DNA from: Methylococcaceae bacterium
GTDB lineage: Bacteria > Pseudomonadota > Gammaproteobacteria > Methylococcales > Methylomonadaceae
Assembly: GCA_030627205.1 (NCBI GenBank)
Contig: DAOUSN010000005.1
Span: 1-64,000 of the forward strand
Length of the DNA stretch: 64,000 bases
Direction of reading: 5' to 3'
Both the position numbers and the translations under genes were made by a program. Positions 29,294 through 38,703 of the stretch are shown here, in pieces (positions within the stretch are counted from its first letter, which is position 1; the number at the start of each line of letters is the position of its first letter). The notes beneath the pieces are model-generated. The model saw nothing but the letters and a program-made list of their open reading frames with translations, ran no database searches and had not been told where the DNA came from.

Positions 29294-30814
29294 TTAAAAG
29301 AAACCTAAAGGATTAATATCATAACTGGTAATAATGTTTTTAGTTTGTTGATAATGATCTAGCATCATTTTATGAGTTTCACGCCCAATGCCTGATTTCT
29401 TATATCCTCCAAAAGCTGCATGAGCAGGATAATGATGATAACAATTTGTCCATACACGACCTGCTTCTATACCGCGTCCCATCCGATAAGCCCGATTCAT
29501 GTCTCGTGTCCATAAACCTGCGCCTAAACCAAACTCACTATCATTCGCAATAGATAATGCTTCTGCCTCATCTTTAAAAGTGGTTACAGAAACTACGGGG
29601 CCAAAAATCTCTTCTTGAAAAATACGCATATTATTTGTACCTTTCATGAGGGTGGGTTGAATATAATAACCATTGTCTAATGAGGCATTAATATTTTCAA
29701 CTGCGCCGCCAATGAGGATTTCTGCGCCTTCATTTTTACCAATTTGAATATAATCTAAAATTTTATCAAACTGTTCTTGTGAGGCTTGTGCGCCCACCAT
29801 GGTTTCAGTATCTAAGGGATTACCGCGTTTAATTTTTTGAGAACGTTCAATGACTTTGGCAATAAAAGCATCGTAAATAGATTCTTGGATTAATAACCGA
29901 GAGGGGCAAGAGCAAACCTCACCTTGATTAAAAAATGCTAATACAGCCCCTTCAATACATTTACTAACAAATGCATCTTCCTGGTCTAGGACATCGGCGA
30001 AAAATATATTGGGAGATTTCCCCCCTAATTCAACCGTGGAAGGAATAATGTTTTCAGCGGCACATTTTAAAATATGAGAGCCTGTTGGCGTTGACCCTGT
30101 AAAGGCGATCTTAGCAATACGAGTACTGCTGGCAAGGGCTTGTCCTGCTTCTGCCCCATAACCGTTAACGATATTTAAAACACCTGCGGGTAATAAATCC
30201 CCTATAATTTCAATTAATTTTAAAATAGAAACAGGGGTTTGTTCAGCGGGTTTTAAAATAACACAATTCCCTGCAACCAGTGCGGGCGCTAATTTCCATA
30301 CTGCCATTAGAATAGGGAAATTCCACGGAATAATTTGGGCGACAACCCCTAAGGGTTCATGGTAATGATACGCCACAGTATTTTTATCTATTTCGCTAAT
30401 CCCCCCTTCTTGAGCGCGAATACACCCTGCAAAATAACGAAAATGATCCATTGCTAATGGAATATCTGCGGCTAAAGTTTCTCTCACGGCTTTACCATTA
30501 TCCCAAGATTCTGCAACTGCTAATAGTTCTATATTCGCCTCAATTTTATCGGCAATTTTTAGTAAAATATTAGAACGTTCTGTTACTGAGGTTTGTCCCC
30601 ATGATTCCTTAGCGGCATGAGCGGCATCTAAGGCAGATTCAATGTCTTCTGCGGTTGATCGAGGAATTTCACAAATAACTTCGCCTGTGACTGGGGTTCG
30701 ATTGACAAAATACTCCCCTTTTACGGGGGCGATCCATTGACCGTCTATATAATTTTCATAACGCGGTTTAAATGAAACAATAGCATTATCTGTATTCGGG
30801 TTTGCATAGATCAT
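29294..30814 (-). CDS. NAD(P)-dependent aldehyde dehydrogenase (AldB/ExaC-like)
   Basis: A protein of 506 aa. The Rossmann region has [17 protein letters not shown] and the GSTPTG loop (240-245). The general base is Glu262 (VELGGKSPN) and the catalytic cysteine is Cys301 in [11 protein letters not shown]. Overall it resembles the AldB/ExaC acetaldehyde dehydrogenase group, including a [18 protein letters not shown] tail. In a C1-utilising organism it would detoxify or oxidise short aldehydes; that role is inferred. A hairpin terminator follows it. Confidence 0.92.
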   Translation of the reverse strand: MIYANPNTDNAIVSFKPRYENYIDGQWIAPVKGEYFVNRTPVTGEVICEIPRSTAEDIESALDAAHAAKESWGQTSVTERSNILLKIADKIEANIELLAVAESWDNGKAVRETLAADIPLAMDHFRYFAGCIRAQEGGISEIDKNTVAYHYHEPLGVVAQIIPWNFPILMAVWKLAPALVAGNCVILKPAEQTPVSILKLIEIIGDLLPAGVLNIVNGYGAEAGQALASSTRIAKIAFTGSTPTGSHILKCAAENIIPSTVELGGKSPNIFFADVLDQEDAFVSKCIEGAVLAFFNQGEVCSCPSRLLIQESIYDAFIAKVIERSQKIKRGNPLDTETMVGAQASQEQFDKILDYIQIGKNEGAEILIGGAVENINASLDNGYYIQPTLMKGTNNMRIFQEEIFGPVVSVTTFKDEAEALSIANDSEFGLGAGLWTRDMNRAYRMGRGIEAGRVWTNCYHHYPAHAAFGGYKKSGIGRETHKMMLDHYQQTKNIITSYDINPLGFF

Positions 30815-30933
30815 AAGATTCCTTAATAATTAAAAGGTAAAGACAGGTATTTTCTATTTATTATAGATAAAAATTAAAGAGCAGTGAGTCACTTAGATAA
30901 TTTTTATGAAAGATACCCAAAACGTTTTTTAAT

Positions 30934-32253
30934 TTAACGCCGTTTACGTTTATACCAAATAAAAAAGCCAACTGCAATTAAAACGATAGGAATGATAAAT
31001 AAAAAGCCAAACCCCATTATTCCGATGGCAAGCGAAGTTAATTTTAATGTTTTATCACCCGCCACTTTAATGGGAATGTCGATAAATTGGTCATCATGAA
31101 TGAGCCAGTTAAATAATCTTAAACCCATTTCTAAATTACCCACATTACCAAGGAAAGTATTAGATAAAAAATCTCCATCTCCAATAACAACAATTCTCTG
31201 CTGAGTTCCTTTTTTTAAGTTACGTGTTAATGCTAACGCAATATTTAAAACGCCAGTGACTTCCTGTGTATTGGGATTGAATTTAATTTTTCCTTTAATT
31301 TCATCGGTTTCTGTCCAGGCTTGTTCAACTGTTTTTAAAAGAGGTTCAATACTAAAATTTGTGGTTTCAGACCATTCAAACGCCGCAACTCTAGGATAAA
31401 CCGTTATGCTTTGCATCCCTTTGGTAACAGGATGGCGATTGTAACGACTGACTAACACAAAACTTGGGTCATCTACCCCGTAAAGATTTGAATGGGTGTC
31501 AATGATTGTTCCCGCTAATTTATTAATCCCAAGTTGACGCTCTAGTGGTTTTAAATACTTATCTTCGGGGTCCGTTAATAGTAATAAATTCCCCCCCCGT
31601 TTTATATAATTTTGAATAAGCGTGATTTCACCTGCAAGTAATGCAATACGAGGTGCGCTAAGGACTAACAATGCCGTATTATCTGGAATACTATTCACTT
31701 CTATAAGATTTAATGTTTGAGCATTAATATGTCGCCGTGCTAATTCTTTCGCAAATAAACCTAAGTCAAAATTAGCCTTACCTTCGGGGGAACGTTCTCC
31801 ATGTCCACTTAAAAAACTAACCCAGCGTTGACTGCTATGAGAAAGTTGCAATAAAGCATTAGTAAAACTTGATTCATCTAAAAAAGTAATTTTTTCAGTA
31901 CGTTGTTGATAAGAAACTACAATTAAACCTTGTTTACCTATGTTTAAAGTTTTTGCCGCTTGAAGATCTATTGTTGGATCAATAAATTCAAGCGTGATAT
32001 TGGCTTTATAAACTTGATAACGTTGAATTAATTGGCTGATTTGTTGGCGGATAGGTAAACCTTGCCGAAGATAAGCGGTAACCTTAATCGGTGCGTCTAA
32101 TGTTTCCAATAATTTAAAACTAGCTTTTGATAAAGTATTTCGTGCATTAAGGGTCAAATCAAATTGAGTGGAATACTGATGACTTAAAAAAGTTAAACTA
32201 CTGAGTAATAGTAATATTGCTAAAGTAATTAAGCGAGTTTTTAAAGCTTTCAT
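30934..32253 (-). CDS. GldG-like ABC transporter auxiliary protein
   Basis: A protein of 439 aa with one N-terminal membrane anchor (about 9-26), a large periplasmic part resembling the ABC-type auxiliary domain (PF09822/GldG family, with FLSGHGERSPEG and LLLLTDPEDKYL) and a C-terminal membrane helix followed by WYKRKRR. It overlaps the permease gene by 4 nt, so the two form one unit. Substrate is unknown. Gliding is not implied: this pair is widespread in non-gliding bacteria. Confidence 0.82.
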   Translation of the reverse strand: MKALKTRLITLAILLLLSSLTFLSHQYSTQFDLTLNARNTLSKASFKLLETLDAPIKVTAYLRQGLPIRQQISQLIQRYQVYKANITLEFIDPTIDLQAAKTLNIGKQGLIVVSYQQRTEKITFLDESSFTNALLQLSHSSQRWVSFLSGHGERSPEGKANFDLGLFAKELARRHINAQTLNLIEVNSIPDNTALLVLSAPRIALLAGEITLIQNYIKRGGNLLLLTDPEDKYLKPLERQLGINKLAGTIIDTHSNLYGVDDPSFVLVSRYNRHPVTKGMQSITVYPRVAAFEWSETTNFSIEPLLKTVEQAWTETDEIKGKIKFNPNTQEVTGVLNIALALTRNLKKGTQQRIVVIGDGDFLSNTFLGNVGNLEMGLRLFNWLIHDDQFIDIPIKVAGDKTLKLTSLAIGIMGFGFLFIIPIVLIAVGFFIWYKRKRR

Positions 32254-33002
32254 GTTTGTAACCTGTCATTTTCTAAACGACGAATACTTAAAGCAATAAA
32301 AGTGGCAATAAATAATAAAAAATAACTAACATCCTCACTTTTTAATAATCCTGTTTGCATGGATTGAAAATGATTAAGTAAAGATAAATAATCAAATAAT
32401 TCACTATGATGCTGGCGAATATTACGACTTAAATCTAACATCCATAGCACTATCAATAAACCGAAACTACTGATGGCAGCAATCGTTGGATGCGAAGCAA
32501 TAGCAGACATATAAAGTCCTACCGCACTAAATGCCGCCACCAATAAACTTAAGGCGAGGATGTTACAAAATAATTTACCAAAATCTAATGTCCCTCCCAT
32601 CAGTAATGATAATGGCATTAAAGTAAATAAGGTAATTACCGTCATTAATAGCCCTAAACAACCTAAGTATTTTCCAAAAATAATTTCATAAGATCTTAAA
32701 GGTGCAGATAATAATAGTGAAAAAGTTTGATTACGCCGTTCTTCACAAATTAAACGCATGGTTAATAATGGGGTAACTAAAAGTAAAATAACTGCGGCAT
32801 TAGAAAATAAAGGCATGATAACGACATCGGTTAACCCTGGGGCATTATCAATTCCGGCAAGCCTTCCTTGATAGCTATTAAAGGCTTCAACTTGGGTTAA
32901 AAAAAGATAAGCAAAGATAAATTGTAATACCGCTAAAATAACCCAAGCTAATGGGGATAAAAATTGGTTTTTAAATTCGCGGATAGCGATAATATAAATC
33001 AT
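32250..33002 (-). CDS. ABC-2 type (GldF-like) transporter permease
   Basis: A protein of 250 aa with six predicted membrane segments, starting IIAIREFKNQFLSPLAWVI. It has the MRLICEERRNQTFSLLLSAP and SYEIIFGKYLG segments of the ABC-2/GldF permease family. It lies directly upstream of the GldG-like gene (4-nt overlap). The ATP-binding subunit that normally precedes it is missing: the next gene upstream is the divergent rpsF. Confidence 0.85.
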   Translation of the reverse strand: MIYIIAIREFKNQFLSPLAWVILAVLQFIFAYLFLTQVEAFNSYQGRLAGIDNAPGLTDVVIMPLFSNAAVILLLVTPLLTMRLICEERRNQTFSLLLSAPLRSYEIIFGKYLGCLGLLMTVITLFTLMPLSLLMGGTLDFGKLFCNILALSLLVAAFSAVGLYMSAIASHPTIAAISSFGLLIVLWMLDLSRNIRQHHSELFDYLSLLNHFQSMQTGLLKSEDVSYFLLFIATFIALSIRRLENDRLQT

Positions 33003-33109
33003 AAAATAAAGGGCATTAAAATAATAAATTTAATTGTATTTAGATGTTAGCAATAAAGCAATAAGTGAAGCTTAAAACCATTAAAACAATTAAATTTAAT
33101 TACTTTCCT

Positions 33110-33138
33110 TTGCGAAAAGTACTTAAAAAAATTATAAT
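33110..33138 (+). promoter_or_regulatory. Sigma-70 promoter of the rpsF operon
   Basis: TTGCGA (33110-33115) and TATAAT (33133-33138) are separated by exactly 17 nt. Transcription would start near 33145, about 20 nt before the hairpin that resembles the S6:S18 leader. A second TATAAT at 33175-33180 lies inside that hairpin's loop and is less likely to be used. Confidence 0.6.
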
Positions 33139-33163
33139 AGCGGATTATGAGTAGTTTACTCAT

Positions 33164-33214
33164 CCTTGCCTCACTATAATATATAAGACACTGTAGGAGG
33201 CGTAACCCGCAAGG
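33164..33214 (+). promoter_or_regulatory. Candidate S6:S18 autoregulatory mRNA leader
   Basis: CCTTG (33164-33168) pairs with CAAGG (33210-33214), and CCTC (33169-33172) pairs with GAGG (33197-33200). This leaves a 3'-side bulge CGTAACCCG (33201-33209) that contains CCG. The known ribosomal S6:S18 leader is a hairpin with a conserved CCG in a bulge, bound by the S6-S18 complex. Here the lower stem includes part of the rpsF Shine-Dalgarno, so binding would block translation of rpsF. Confidence 0.5.
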
Positions 33215-33221
33215 AGAAATC

Positions 33222-33680
33222 ATGCGACATTATGAAATTGTCTTTTTAGTGCATCCTGACCAGAGTTCTCAGGTTTCTGCTATGGTAGAACGTTATAAAA
33301 CAACTATTACAGAGGCAGATGGTACGATTCATCGTTTTGAAGATTGGGGGCGTAGACAACTAGCTTATCCAATTAATAAAATTCACAAAGCTCATTATGT
33401 GCTGATGAATATTGAATGTAATCAAGTAACCTTGGACGAATTGGAAAGTGGCTTTCGCTTTAATGATGCTATTTTACGGAGCATGACGTTATTGAAAAAA
33501 ACTGCAATAACTGAACCTTCTCCAATAGCTAATGCAGCTGCTGTCGAAGAAACTAAAATTGCGGCTGAAAAAGTAAAAACCGCCGAAGATGAAGCTAGAA
33601 AGGCGAAAGAAGCAGCAGAGGCAGAAGTTAAAAATAAAGAAGCGACTAAAAACAATGAATCAGCAGATAGTGCTGAATAA
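33222..33680 (+). CDS. rpsF: 30S ribosomal protein bS6
   Basis: A protein of 152 aa. The first 95 residues are the S6 ferredoxin-like fold ([35 protein letters not shown]). The remaining 55 residues are a low-complexity Ala/Glu/Lys tail. E. coli S6 carries a C-terminal Glu stretch, so a charged tail is not unusual, but this one is long. AAGGAG precedes the ATG. First gene of rpsF-rpsR-DUF2232-rplI. Confidence 0.96.
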   Translation: MRHYEIVFLVHPDQSSQVSAMVERYKTTITEADGTIHRFEDWGRRQLAYPINKIHKAHYVLMNIECNQVTLDELESGFRFNDAILRSMTLLKKTAITEPSPIANAAAVEETKIAAEKVKTAEDEARKAKEAAEAEVKNKEATKNNESADSAE

Positions 33681-33711
33681 GTCATAATTTATAAATTACT
33701 AGAGGATTATC

Positions 33712-33939
33712 ATGGCTCGTAATATGAGACGTAAAAAATCATGTCGTTTTAGTTCGGAAGACGGACAACTAATTGATTATAAAGATTTAGATTTATTGAG
33801 TGAGTACGTTACTGAAACTGGTAAAATTGTACCTAGTCGAATTACTGGAACAGGGGCTAAATATCAACGAAAGCTATCAACAGCGATAAAACAAGCGCGT
33901 TTTATTGCCCTGTTACCTTTTTGTGATGCACATAAATAA
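33712..33939 (+). CDS. rpsR: 30S ribosomal protein bS18
   Basis: A 75-aa basic protein that pairs with S6 on the 30S platform. [13 protein letters not shown] at the start, [12 protein letters not shown], and the C-terminal [19 protein letters not shown] are the conserved S18 elements. It lies 31 nt after rpsF, with a GAGGAT Shine-Dalgarno. Confidence 0.97.
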   Translation: MARNMRRKKSCRFSSEDGQLIDYKDLDLLSEYVTETGKIVPSRITGTGAKYQRKLSTAIKQARFIALLPFCDAHK

Positions 33940-33959
33940 TTATTTAAGGTCTTAAAGAT

Positions 33960-34877
33960 ATGGGGTTTTTAGCAACGTATATAATGCGTGGTAGAATGCA
34001 GGCGATTATGATTGCTTGTTTTTTATCTTTATTATCGTTGACTTTACCTCCTATCAGTATTGTAAGTTCAGCAACCATCGCATTAGTGACCTTAAGAAGA
34101 GGTGCTTCTGAAGGGGGTTATGTTTTAATTTGTGCGTGTTTGGCAGCCGCTATTTTGGGATTTTTCCTCATTGGAAATTACCAGCTCACACTATTTTATA
34201 GCTTGTTTTTATGGGTTCCTGTTTGGGTTATTGCAGTTATTTTAAGAGAGGGGCAGCATTTATTTTTAGCAATAGAAATTGTTATTGGTATCGCTATTCT
34301 TGCTATTTTAATTGCCTACGGGTACCAGCCTCATTTAGGTGATGCTTGGCAAGTAGAATTATATGGTTTTCTTGCTGATGTCGTCACTGAAACAAATCCT
34401 GATGTTCCTAATGAAACAGTAGCAGCTTCTTTATCGCTATTTTTCCATTTTATGCTAACGGGTTTAATTGCTCAAATTTATGTATTAAGTTTGTTGGCTG
34501 GGTTATTTTTGGGGAGAGCATGGCAGGCGATATTATATAATCCTGGTGGGTTTAAAAAGGAATACCTTGGTCTCAAAGGTCAAAAGAAATTAGCTATTAT
34601 TACCTTAATTATTTTAGCGGTTGCTTGGGTATCTTCAGGATTACTTGCTGAGATTTGCTGGAATATTACAGTGTTATTCTTTGTCTTATACGCATTTTTA
34701 GGGACTGTGGTTTTACATTGTACTTTTTCAGTGATGAAGCGCAAACAAATATTGATTCCTTTTTTATATATATCAATAGTATTAGTTCCTCATGCACTAA
34801 TACCTGCTGCCATTATTGGACTAAGTGATACTTGGTTGAACTTACGTAAGACTATTTTAAATCAACCGAATACTTAA
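33960..34877 (+). CDS. DUF2232 membrane protein
   Basis: A protein of 305 aa with about eight hydrophobic segments and no signal peptide. It sits between rpsR and rplI, where DUF2232 (YybS-like) proteins are found in many Gammaproteobacteria, and position plus topology support the call. Its molecular function is unknown. The start ATGGGG follows a weak AAGGTC. Confidence 0.8.
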   Translation: MGFLATYIMRGRMQAIMIACFLSLLSLTLPPISIVSSATIALVTLRRGASEGGYVLICACLAAAILGFFLIGNYQLTLFYSLFLWVPVWVIAVILREGQHLFLAIEIVIGIAILAILIAYGYQPHLGDAWQVELYGFLADVVTETNPDVPNETVAASLSLFFHFMLTGLIAQIYVLSLLAGLFLGRAWQAILYNPGGFKKEYLGLKGQKKLAIITLIILAVAWVSSGLLAEICWNITVLFFVLYAFLGTVVLHCTFSVMKRKQILIPFLYISIVLVPHALIPAAIIGLSDTWLNLRKTILNQPNT

Positions 34878-34921
34878 AGTATTCGATTATTCGGTGAAAA
34901 CCGAAACATATAGGTGAAAAG

Positions 34922-35371
34922 ATGGAAGTTATTCTTCTTGAGAAAGTAGCAAACTTAGGAAATCTAGGTGAAAAAGTTACGATCAAATCAGGTTACGGAC
35001 GTAACTATTTAATACCAAAAGGTAAAGCAACGGCAGCAACTGCTGATAAAATTGCTGAATTTGAAGCTCGTCGTGAAGATCTTGAAAAAGTAGCGGCTGA
35101 TAAATTAGCGGCTGCACAAGTTCGTGCAAATGCACTGGAAAAAGTTGAGATTATTATTTCTCATAAAGCAGGTGATGAGGGCAAATTATTTGGTTCGGTT
35201 GGCACACAAGCTATTGCTGATGCCATTACTGAATCAGGAGCTAAAGTTGGTAAGCATGAGGTACGCTTACCTGATGGTGTAATTCGTCATACAGGTGACT
35301 ATAAAATTGATATTAATCTACACACTGATGTAGTGGTTACACTTTCTATTAACATTAAAGCAGAAAAGTAA
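34922..35371 (+). CDS. rplI: 50S ribosomal protein bL9
   Basis: A protein of 149 aa with the classic L9 start [16 protein letters not shown] and [13 protein letters not shown], a long connecting helix, and a C-terminal domain containing [16 protein letters not shown]. dnaB, which follows rplI in many relatives, is not here; hldD follows after only 5 nt. Confidence 0.97.
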   Translation: MEVILLEKVANLGNLGEKVTIKSGYGRNYLIPKGKATAATADKIAEFEARREDLEKVAADKLAAAQVRANALEKVEIIISHKAGDEGKLFGSVGTQAIADAITESGAKVGKHEVRLPDGVIRHTGDYKIDINLHTDVVVTLSINIKAEK

Positions 35372-35376
35372 AAATA

Positions 35377-36321
35377 ATGATTATCGTAACTGGCGGCGCA
35401 GGATTTATAGGTAGTAATCTAGTTTTAGGTCTAAATGAGCTAGGTTACGATGATATTTTAGTAGTAGATAACCTTAGCAATGGGATTAAATATAAAAATA
35501 TATTAGGCTGTCAAATTTCTGATTACCTAGATAAAAATATATTTTTACAAAAATTAGAGCAAGGTCTTTTTCGTGGTGAAAAGATTGATGCTATTTTTCA
35601 TCAGGGAGCATGTTCTGCAACTACTAAGTGGGACGGGCGATATATGATGGAGAATAACTATGAATATAGCAAAATTTTATTACATTATTGTCAAGAACAT
35701 AAAATTCCCTTAGTTTATGCCTCTTCGGCATCTGTTTATGGTACAGATACTAATTTTAAGGAAAACCCAAAATTTGAAAGACCACTTAATATTTATGGGT
35801 TTTCAAAATTTCAATTTGACCAATATGTGCGTAGATTTAAAGATAAGATGAGTTCACAAGTTGTTGGACTTCGTTATTTTAATGTTTATGGACCAAGAGA
35901 ATCTCATAAAGGTAGTATGGCTAGTGTTGCTTTTCATCTAAATAACCAACTTAAAGAAACCAACAAAGTTTGCTTATTTGAAGGTTCTGATGGTTGTACC
36001 AATGGCGAACAACGTCGCGATTTTATTTTTGTTGGTGATGTTATTGATATAAATTTATGGTTTTTAGACAACCCTAATCTTTCAGGAATTTTTAATGTAG
36101 GAACAGGGAGGAGCCAAACATTTAATGAAGTAGCTAATGCAGTTATTAACTATCATAAACAAGGTATTATTGAATATATTCCTTTTCCTGAACACTTAAA
36201 AGGTTGCTATCAAAGTTTTACTGAGGCAAACCTTGAGGCCTTACGAGAAGCTGGTTGCGATCATCATTTCAAAACGGTAGAGCAAGGTGTTACTTTGTAT
36301 ATGGAATGGTTAAATCAGTAA
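35377..36321 (+). CDS. hldD: ADP-L-glycero-D-manno-heptose-6-epimerase
   Basis: An NADP-dependent short-chain epimerase of 314 aa that makes the heptose donor for the LPS inner core. The nucleotide motif [10 protein letters not shown] is at residues 5-14. ASSASVYG and the catalytic YGFSK follow, and [20 protein letters not shown] is characteristic of HldD. It leads a run of three LPS-core genes (hldD-waaA-waaQ), which points to an outer membrane with a heptose/Kdo core. Confidence 0.95.
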   Translation: MIIVTGGAGFIGSNLVLGLNELGYDDILVVDNLSNGIKYKNILGCQISDYLDKNIFLQKLEQGLFRGEKIDAIFHQGACSATTKWDGRYMMENNYEYSKILLHYCQEHKIPLVYASSASVYGTDTNFKENPKFERPLNIYGFSKFQFDQYVRRFKDKMSSQVVGLRYFNVYGPRESHKGSMASVAFHLNNQLKETNKVCLFEGSDGCTNGEQRRDFIFVGDVIDINLWFLDNPNLSGIFNVGTGRSQTFNEVANAVINYHKQGIIEYIPFPEHLKGCYQSFTEANLEALREAGCDHHFKTVEQGVTLYMEWLNQ

Positions 36322-36328
36322 AATATTA

Positions 36329-37600
36329 ATGACGGTTATTTACAGCCTAATTTTTTATACTTGTATTCCATTTATTTTACTACGACTTTATTGGCGTGGC
36401 TTTAAAGCTCCTGCTTATCGTTTACGTTGGATAGAGCGTTTAGGATTTTATTCACAAAGTTCTAAACAAAATGTTATTTGGTTTCATGCGGTTTCAGTAG
36501 GTGAAGTTGAAGCGGTTTTTCCCTTGATTAAGCAATTCATGCTTAATCATTCTGATGCTCAAATATTAATTACGACAACTACTCCAACAGGTTCTGCAAG
36601 AGTTACAGCAGTTATGGGTAATAACGTTGAGCATGTTTATTTACCTTATGATATTCCTTTTGCCATTAAACGCTTTTTAACACAATTTAAACCTCAAAAA
36701 GCGATTATTATGGAAACAGAAATTTGGCCAAATCTGTTTATGCTGACGGCAAAACAAAATATTCCCCTGTTTATTATTAATGCGCGTTTATCAGAAAATT
36801 CTTGTCGGGGTTATCAAAAAATTCCTGCTTTAATTCATCCTGCATTAGCCGCAGTAACTCTTGTTACCACCCAAACCAAAGAAGATAAACAACGGTTTAA
36901 GAAAATTGCTGGTAAAGATTTAAAAGTACAGATAGTAGGAAATATTAAATTTGATTTACAAATAGCCACTAAAATTATTGAACAGGGACAATTATTAAAA
37001 TCAACCTTATTTGTAAAACGTTTTGTATGGATTATTGCTAGCACTCATAAGGATGAAGAGCAGGTTTTTTTTAAAATTTATCCGCAACTTAAACAGCAAA
37101 TACCTAATTTATTACTGGTTATTGTTCCAAGACATCCTGAACGCTTTGATGAGGTTGCTGTTCTTGCTAAAACAGAAAAGTTAATACTACAAAGACGTAC
37201 AGAGAATAAAAGTTGTGAGTTAACAACGGATATTTATCTTGCAGATACGATGGGCGAATTAAAAATGCTTTATGCTGCTGCAGATGTTGCTTTTGTTGGC
37301 TGTAGTCTATTTAAAGGCTCAGGCGGTCATAATGTATTAGAACCTGCGTTAATCGGTATTCCGGTGATGTTTGGGGCTTATATGAATAATTTTAAAGCCA
37401 TAGAAACCGAGATGTTAGCAGCACGAGCGGCGATACAATGTCAAAATTCTACTGAATTAGTAATAAATTTATTAAAACTTTATCAACATCCCCAATATAA
37501 ACACCAATTAATAACTAATGCGGATGTTTTTTTAAAACAAAATCAAGGAAGTATACAAAAAACCATAGCTGAAATTAATGGTATTACCCAAAATTTATAA
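36329..37600 (+). CDS. waaA: 3-deoxy-D-manno-octulosonic acid (Kdo) transferase WaaA
   Basis: A GT30 inner-membrane glycosyltransferase of 423 aa that adds Kdo to lipid IVA. An N-terminal membrane anchor (about 1-18) precedes WFHAVSVGEVEAVFPLI, and METEIWPNL and the C-terminal GGHNVLEPALIGIPVMFG are conserved. The gene starts 8 nt after hldD. Whether it adds one or two Kdo residues cannot be read from the sequence. Confidence 0.95.
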   Translation: MTVIYSLIFYTCIPFILLRLYWRGFKAPAYRLRWIERLGFYSQSSKQNVIWFHAVSVGEVEAVFPLIKQFMLNHSDAQILITTTTPTGSARVTAVMGNNVEHVYLPYDIPFAIKRFLTQFKPQKAIIMETEIWPNLFMLTAKQNIPLFIINARLSENSCRGYQKIPALIHPALAAVTLVTTQTKEDKQRFKKIAGKDLKVQIVGNIKFDLQIATKIIEQGQLLKSTLFVKRFVWIIASTHKDEEQVFFKIYPQLKQQIPNLLLVIVPRHPERFDEVAVLAKTEKLILQRRTENKSCELTTDIYLADTMGELKMLYAAADVAFVGCSLFKGSGGHNVLEPALIGIPVMFGAYMNNFKAIETEMLAARAAIQCQNSTELVINLLKLYQHPQYKHQLITNADVFLKQNQGSIQKTIAEINGITQNL

Positions 37601-37601
37601 G

Positions 37602-38684
37602 ATGAATCCATCACCTTTACTAAAAAAAGAACCACAACGTATTCTAGTCATTAGTTTACGTTTTTTAGGTGATACTTTATTAGCGACAGCACTTATTAAT
37701 TCGCTAAAATCAGCCTACCCCAATGTGAAAATTGATGTTCTTGTTTACCAAACTAATGTTTTAATGTTGGAGGGTAATCAGGCTATATCTAACTGTATTA
37801 TTAGTCCTTTAAAACCGACAATAGCAGATTATAAAACCTTGGTGAAACGAATTTTTCGTCGTTATGATTTATCTATTAGTACTCAAACAGGAGATAGACC
37901 TACGTTGTATGCTTTTTTAGCTGCTTCGACACGTATTGGTTTAGTTCCACAAAAATCGCAACAAGGATGGTTTAAGCGTTATTTATTTCAACGCTGGTTA
38001 GAATTTGATATTAATAAAACTCATACAGTTTTAGAATTATTACGGCTTTGTCAGTTACTAGCGATAAAGCCTATTTATGAGTTAACCGTTCCATCAACAA
38101 CAATAGCGTATCCGCAAATCTTTTCTAAACCTTATGTGGTTATGCACATTATTCCTCAATGGCGTTATAAACAATGGATTAGTGATGGCTGGATTGAGAT
38201 TGCTAATTATTTAAAAAAGCAAGGTTTCCAACTGGTGTTATCTGGAAGTCCTGCGATTAAAGAAATGAATTATTTAGCGGAGATTCAACAACAATTTCCA
38301 ATTGATACTATTAATCTGGCTGGTAAAGTTTCATTATCACAATTAGCTAAAATAATTGAAAAAGCCGAATTATTTATCGGGCCTGATACAAGTATTACTC
38401 ATCTAGCGGCGGCAACAGGGGTTAAAACCTTGGCGTTATTCGGTCCAAGTGATCCAGTAAAATGGTCGCCATGGCCTAAAAATTATCACTCAAATAAACC
38501 GCCTTTTAAAACTAAAGGTTGTCAAAAAGTTAATAATGTTTATTTAATTCAAGGAAATCAAGCCTGTGTTCCCTGTTATTTAGAAGGGTGTGACAGACAT
38601 CAGCAAAGTCATAGTGCCTGTCTAGATATGATTAGCGTTGAACAAGTTAAAAAAATAATTAAAGATGCATTGAATGAAAAATAA
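37602..38684 (+). CDS. waaQ: Glycosyltransferase family 9 heptosyltransferase (WaaQ-like)
   Basis: A protein of about 360 aa. RILVISLRFLGDTLLATAL is the GT9 start, and FIGPDTSITHLAAATGVKTL with ALFGPSDPVKW is the heptose-donor site. The best match is the WaaQ/RfaQ heptosyltransferase III type, supported by direct linkage to waaA. I prefer the ATG at 37602, 1 nt after the waaA stop; a start at 37578 would overlap waaA. Confidence 0.87.
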   Translation: MNPSPLLKKEPQRILVISLRFLGDTLLATALINSLKSAYPNVKIDVLVYQTNVLMLEGNQAISNCIISPLKPTIADYKTLVKRIFRRYDLSISTQTGDRPTLYAFLAASTRIGLVPQKSQQGWFKRYLFQRWLEFDINKTHTVLELLRLCQLLAIKPIYELTVPSTTIAYPQIFSKPYVVMHIIPQWRYKQWISDGWIEIANYLKKQGFQLVLSGSPAIKEMNYLAEIQQQFPIDTINLAGKVSLSQLAKIIEKAELFIGPDTSITHLAAATGVKTLALFGPSDPVKWSPWPKNYHSNKPPFKTKGCQKVNNVYLIQGNQACVPCYLEGCDRHQQSHSACLDMISVEQVKKIIKDALNEK

Positions 38685-38703
38685 TTTATTGATGTTGAGT
38701 TAT

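Noticed and set aside
33422-33685. Minus-strand open frame antisense to rpsF
   Set aside because: It arises from the Ala/Glu/Lys-rich tail of S6 read backwards (Ser/Ala-rich) and has no independent support.
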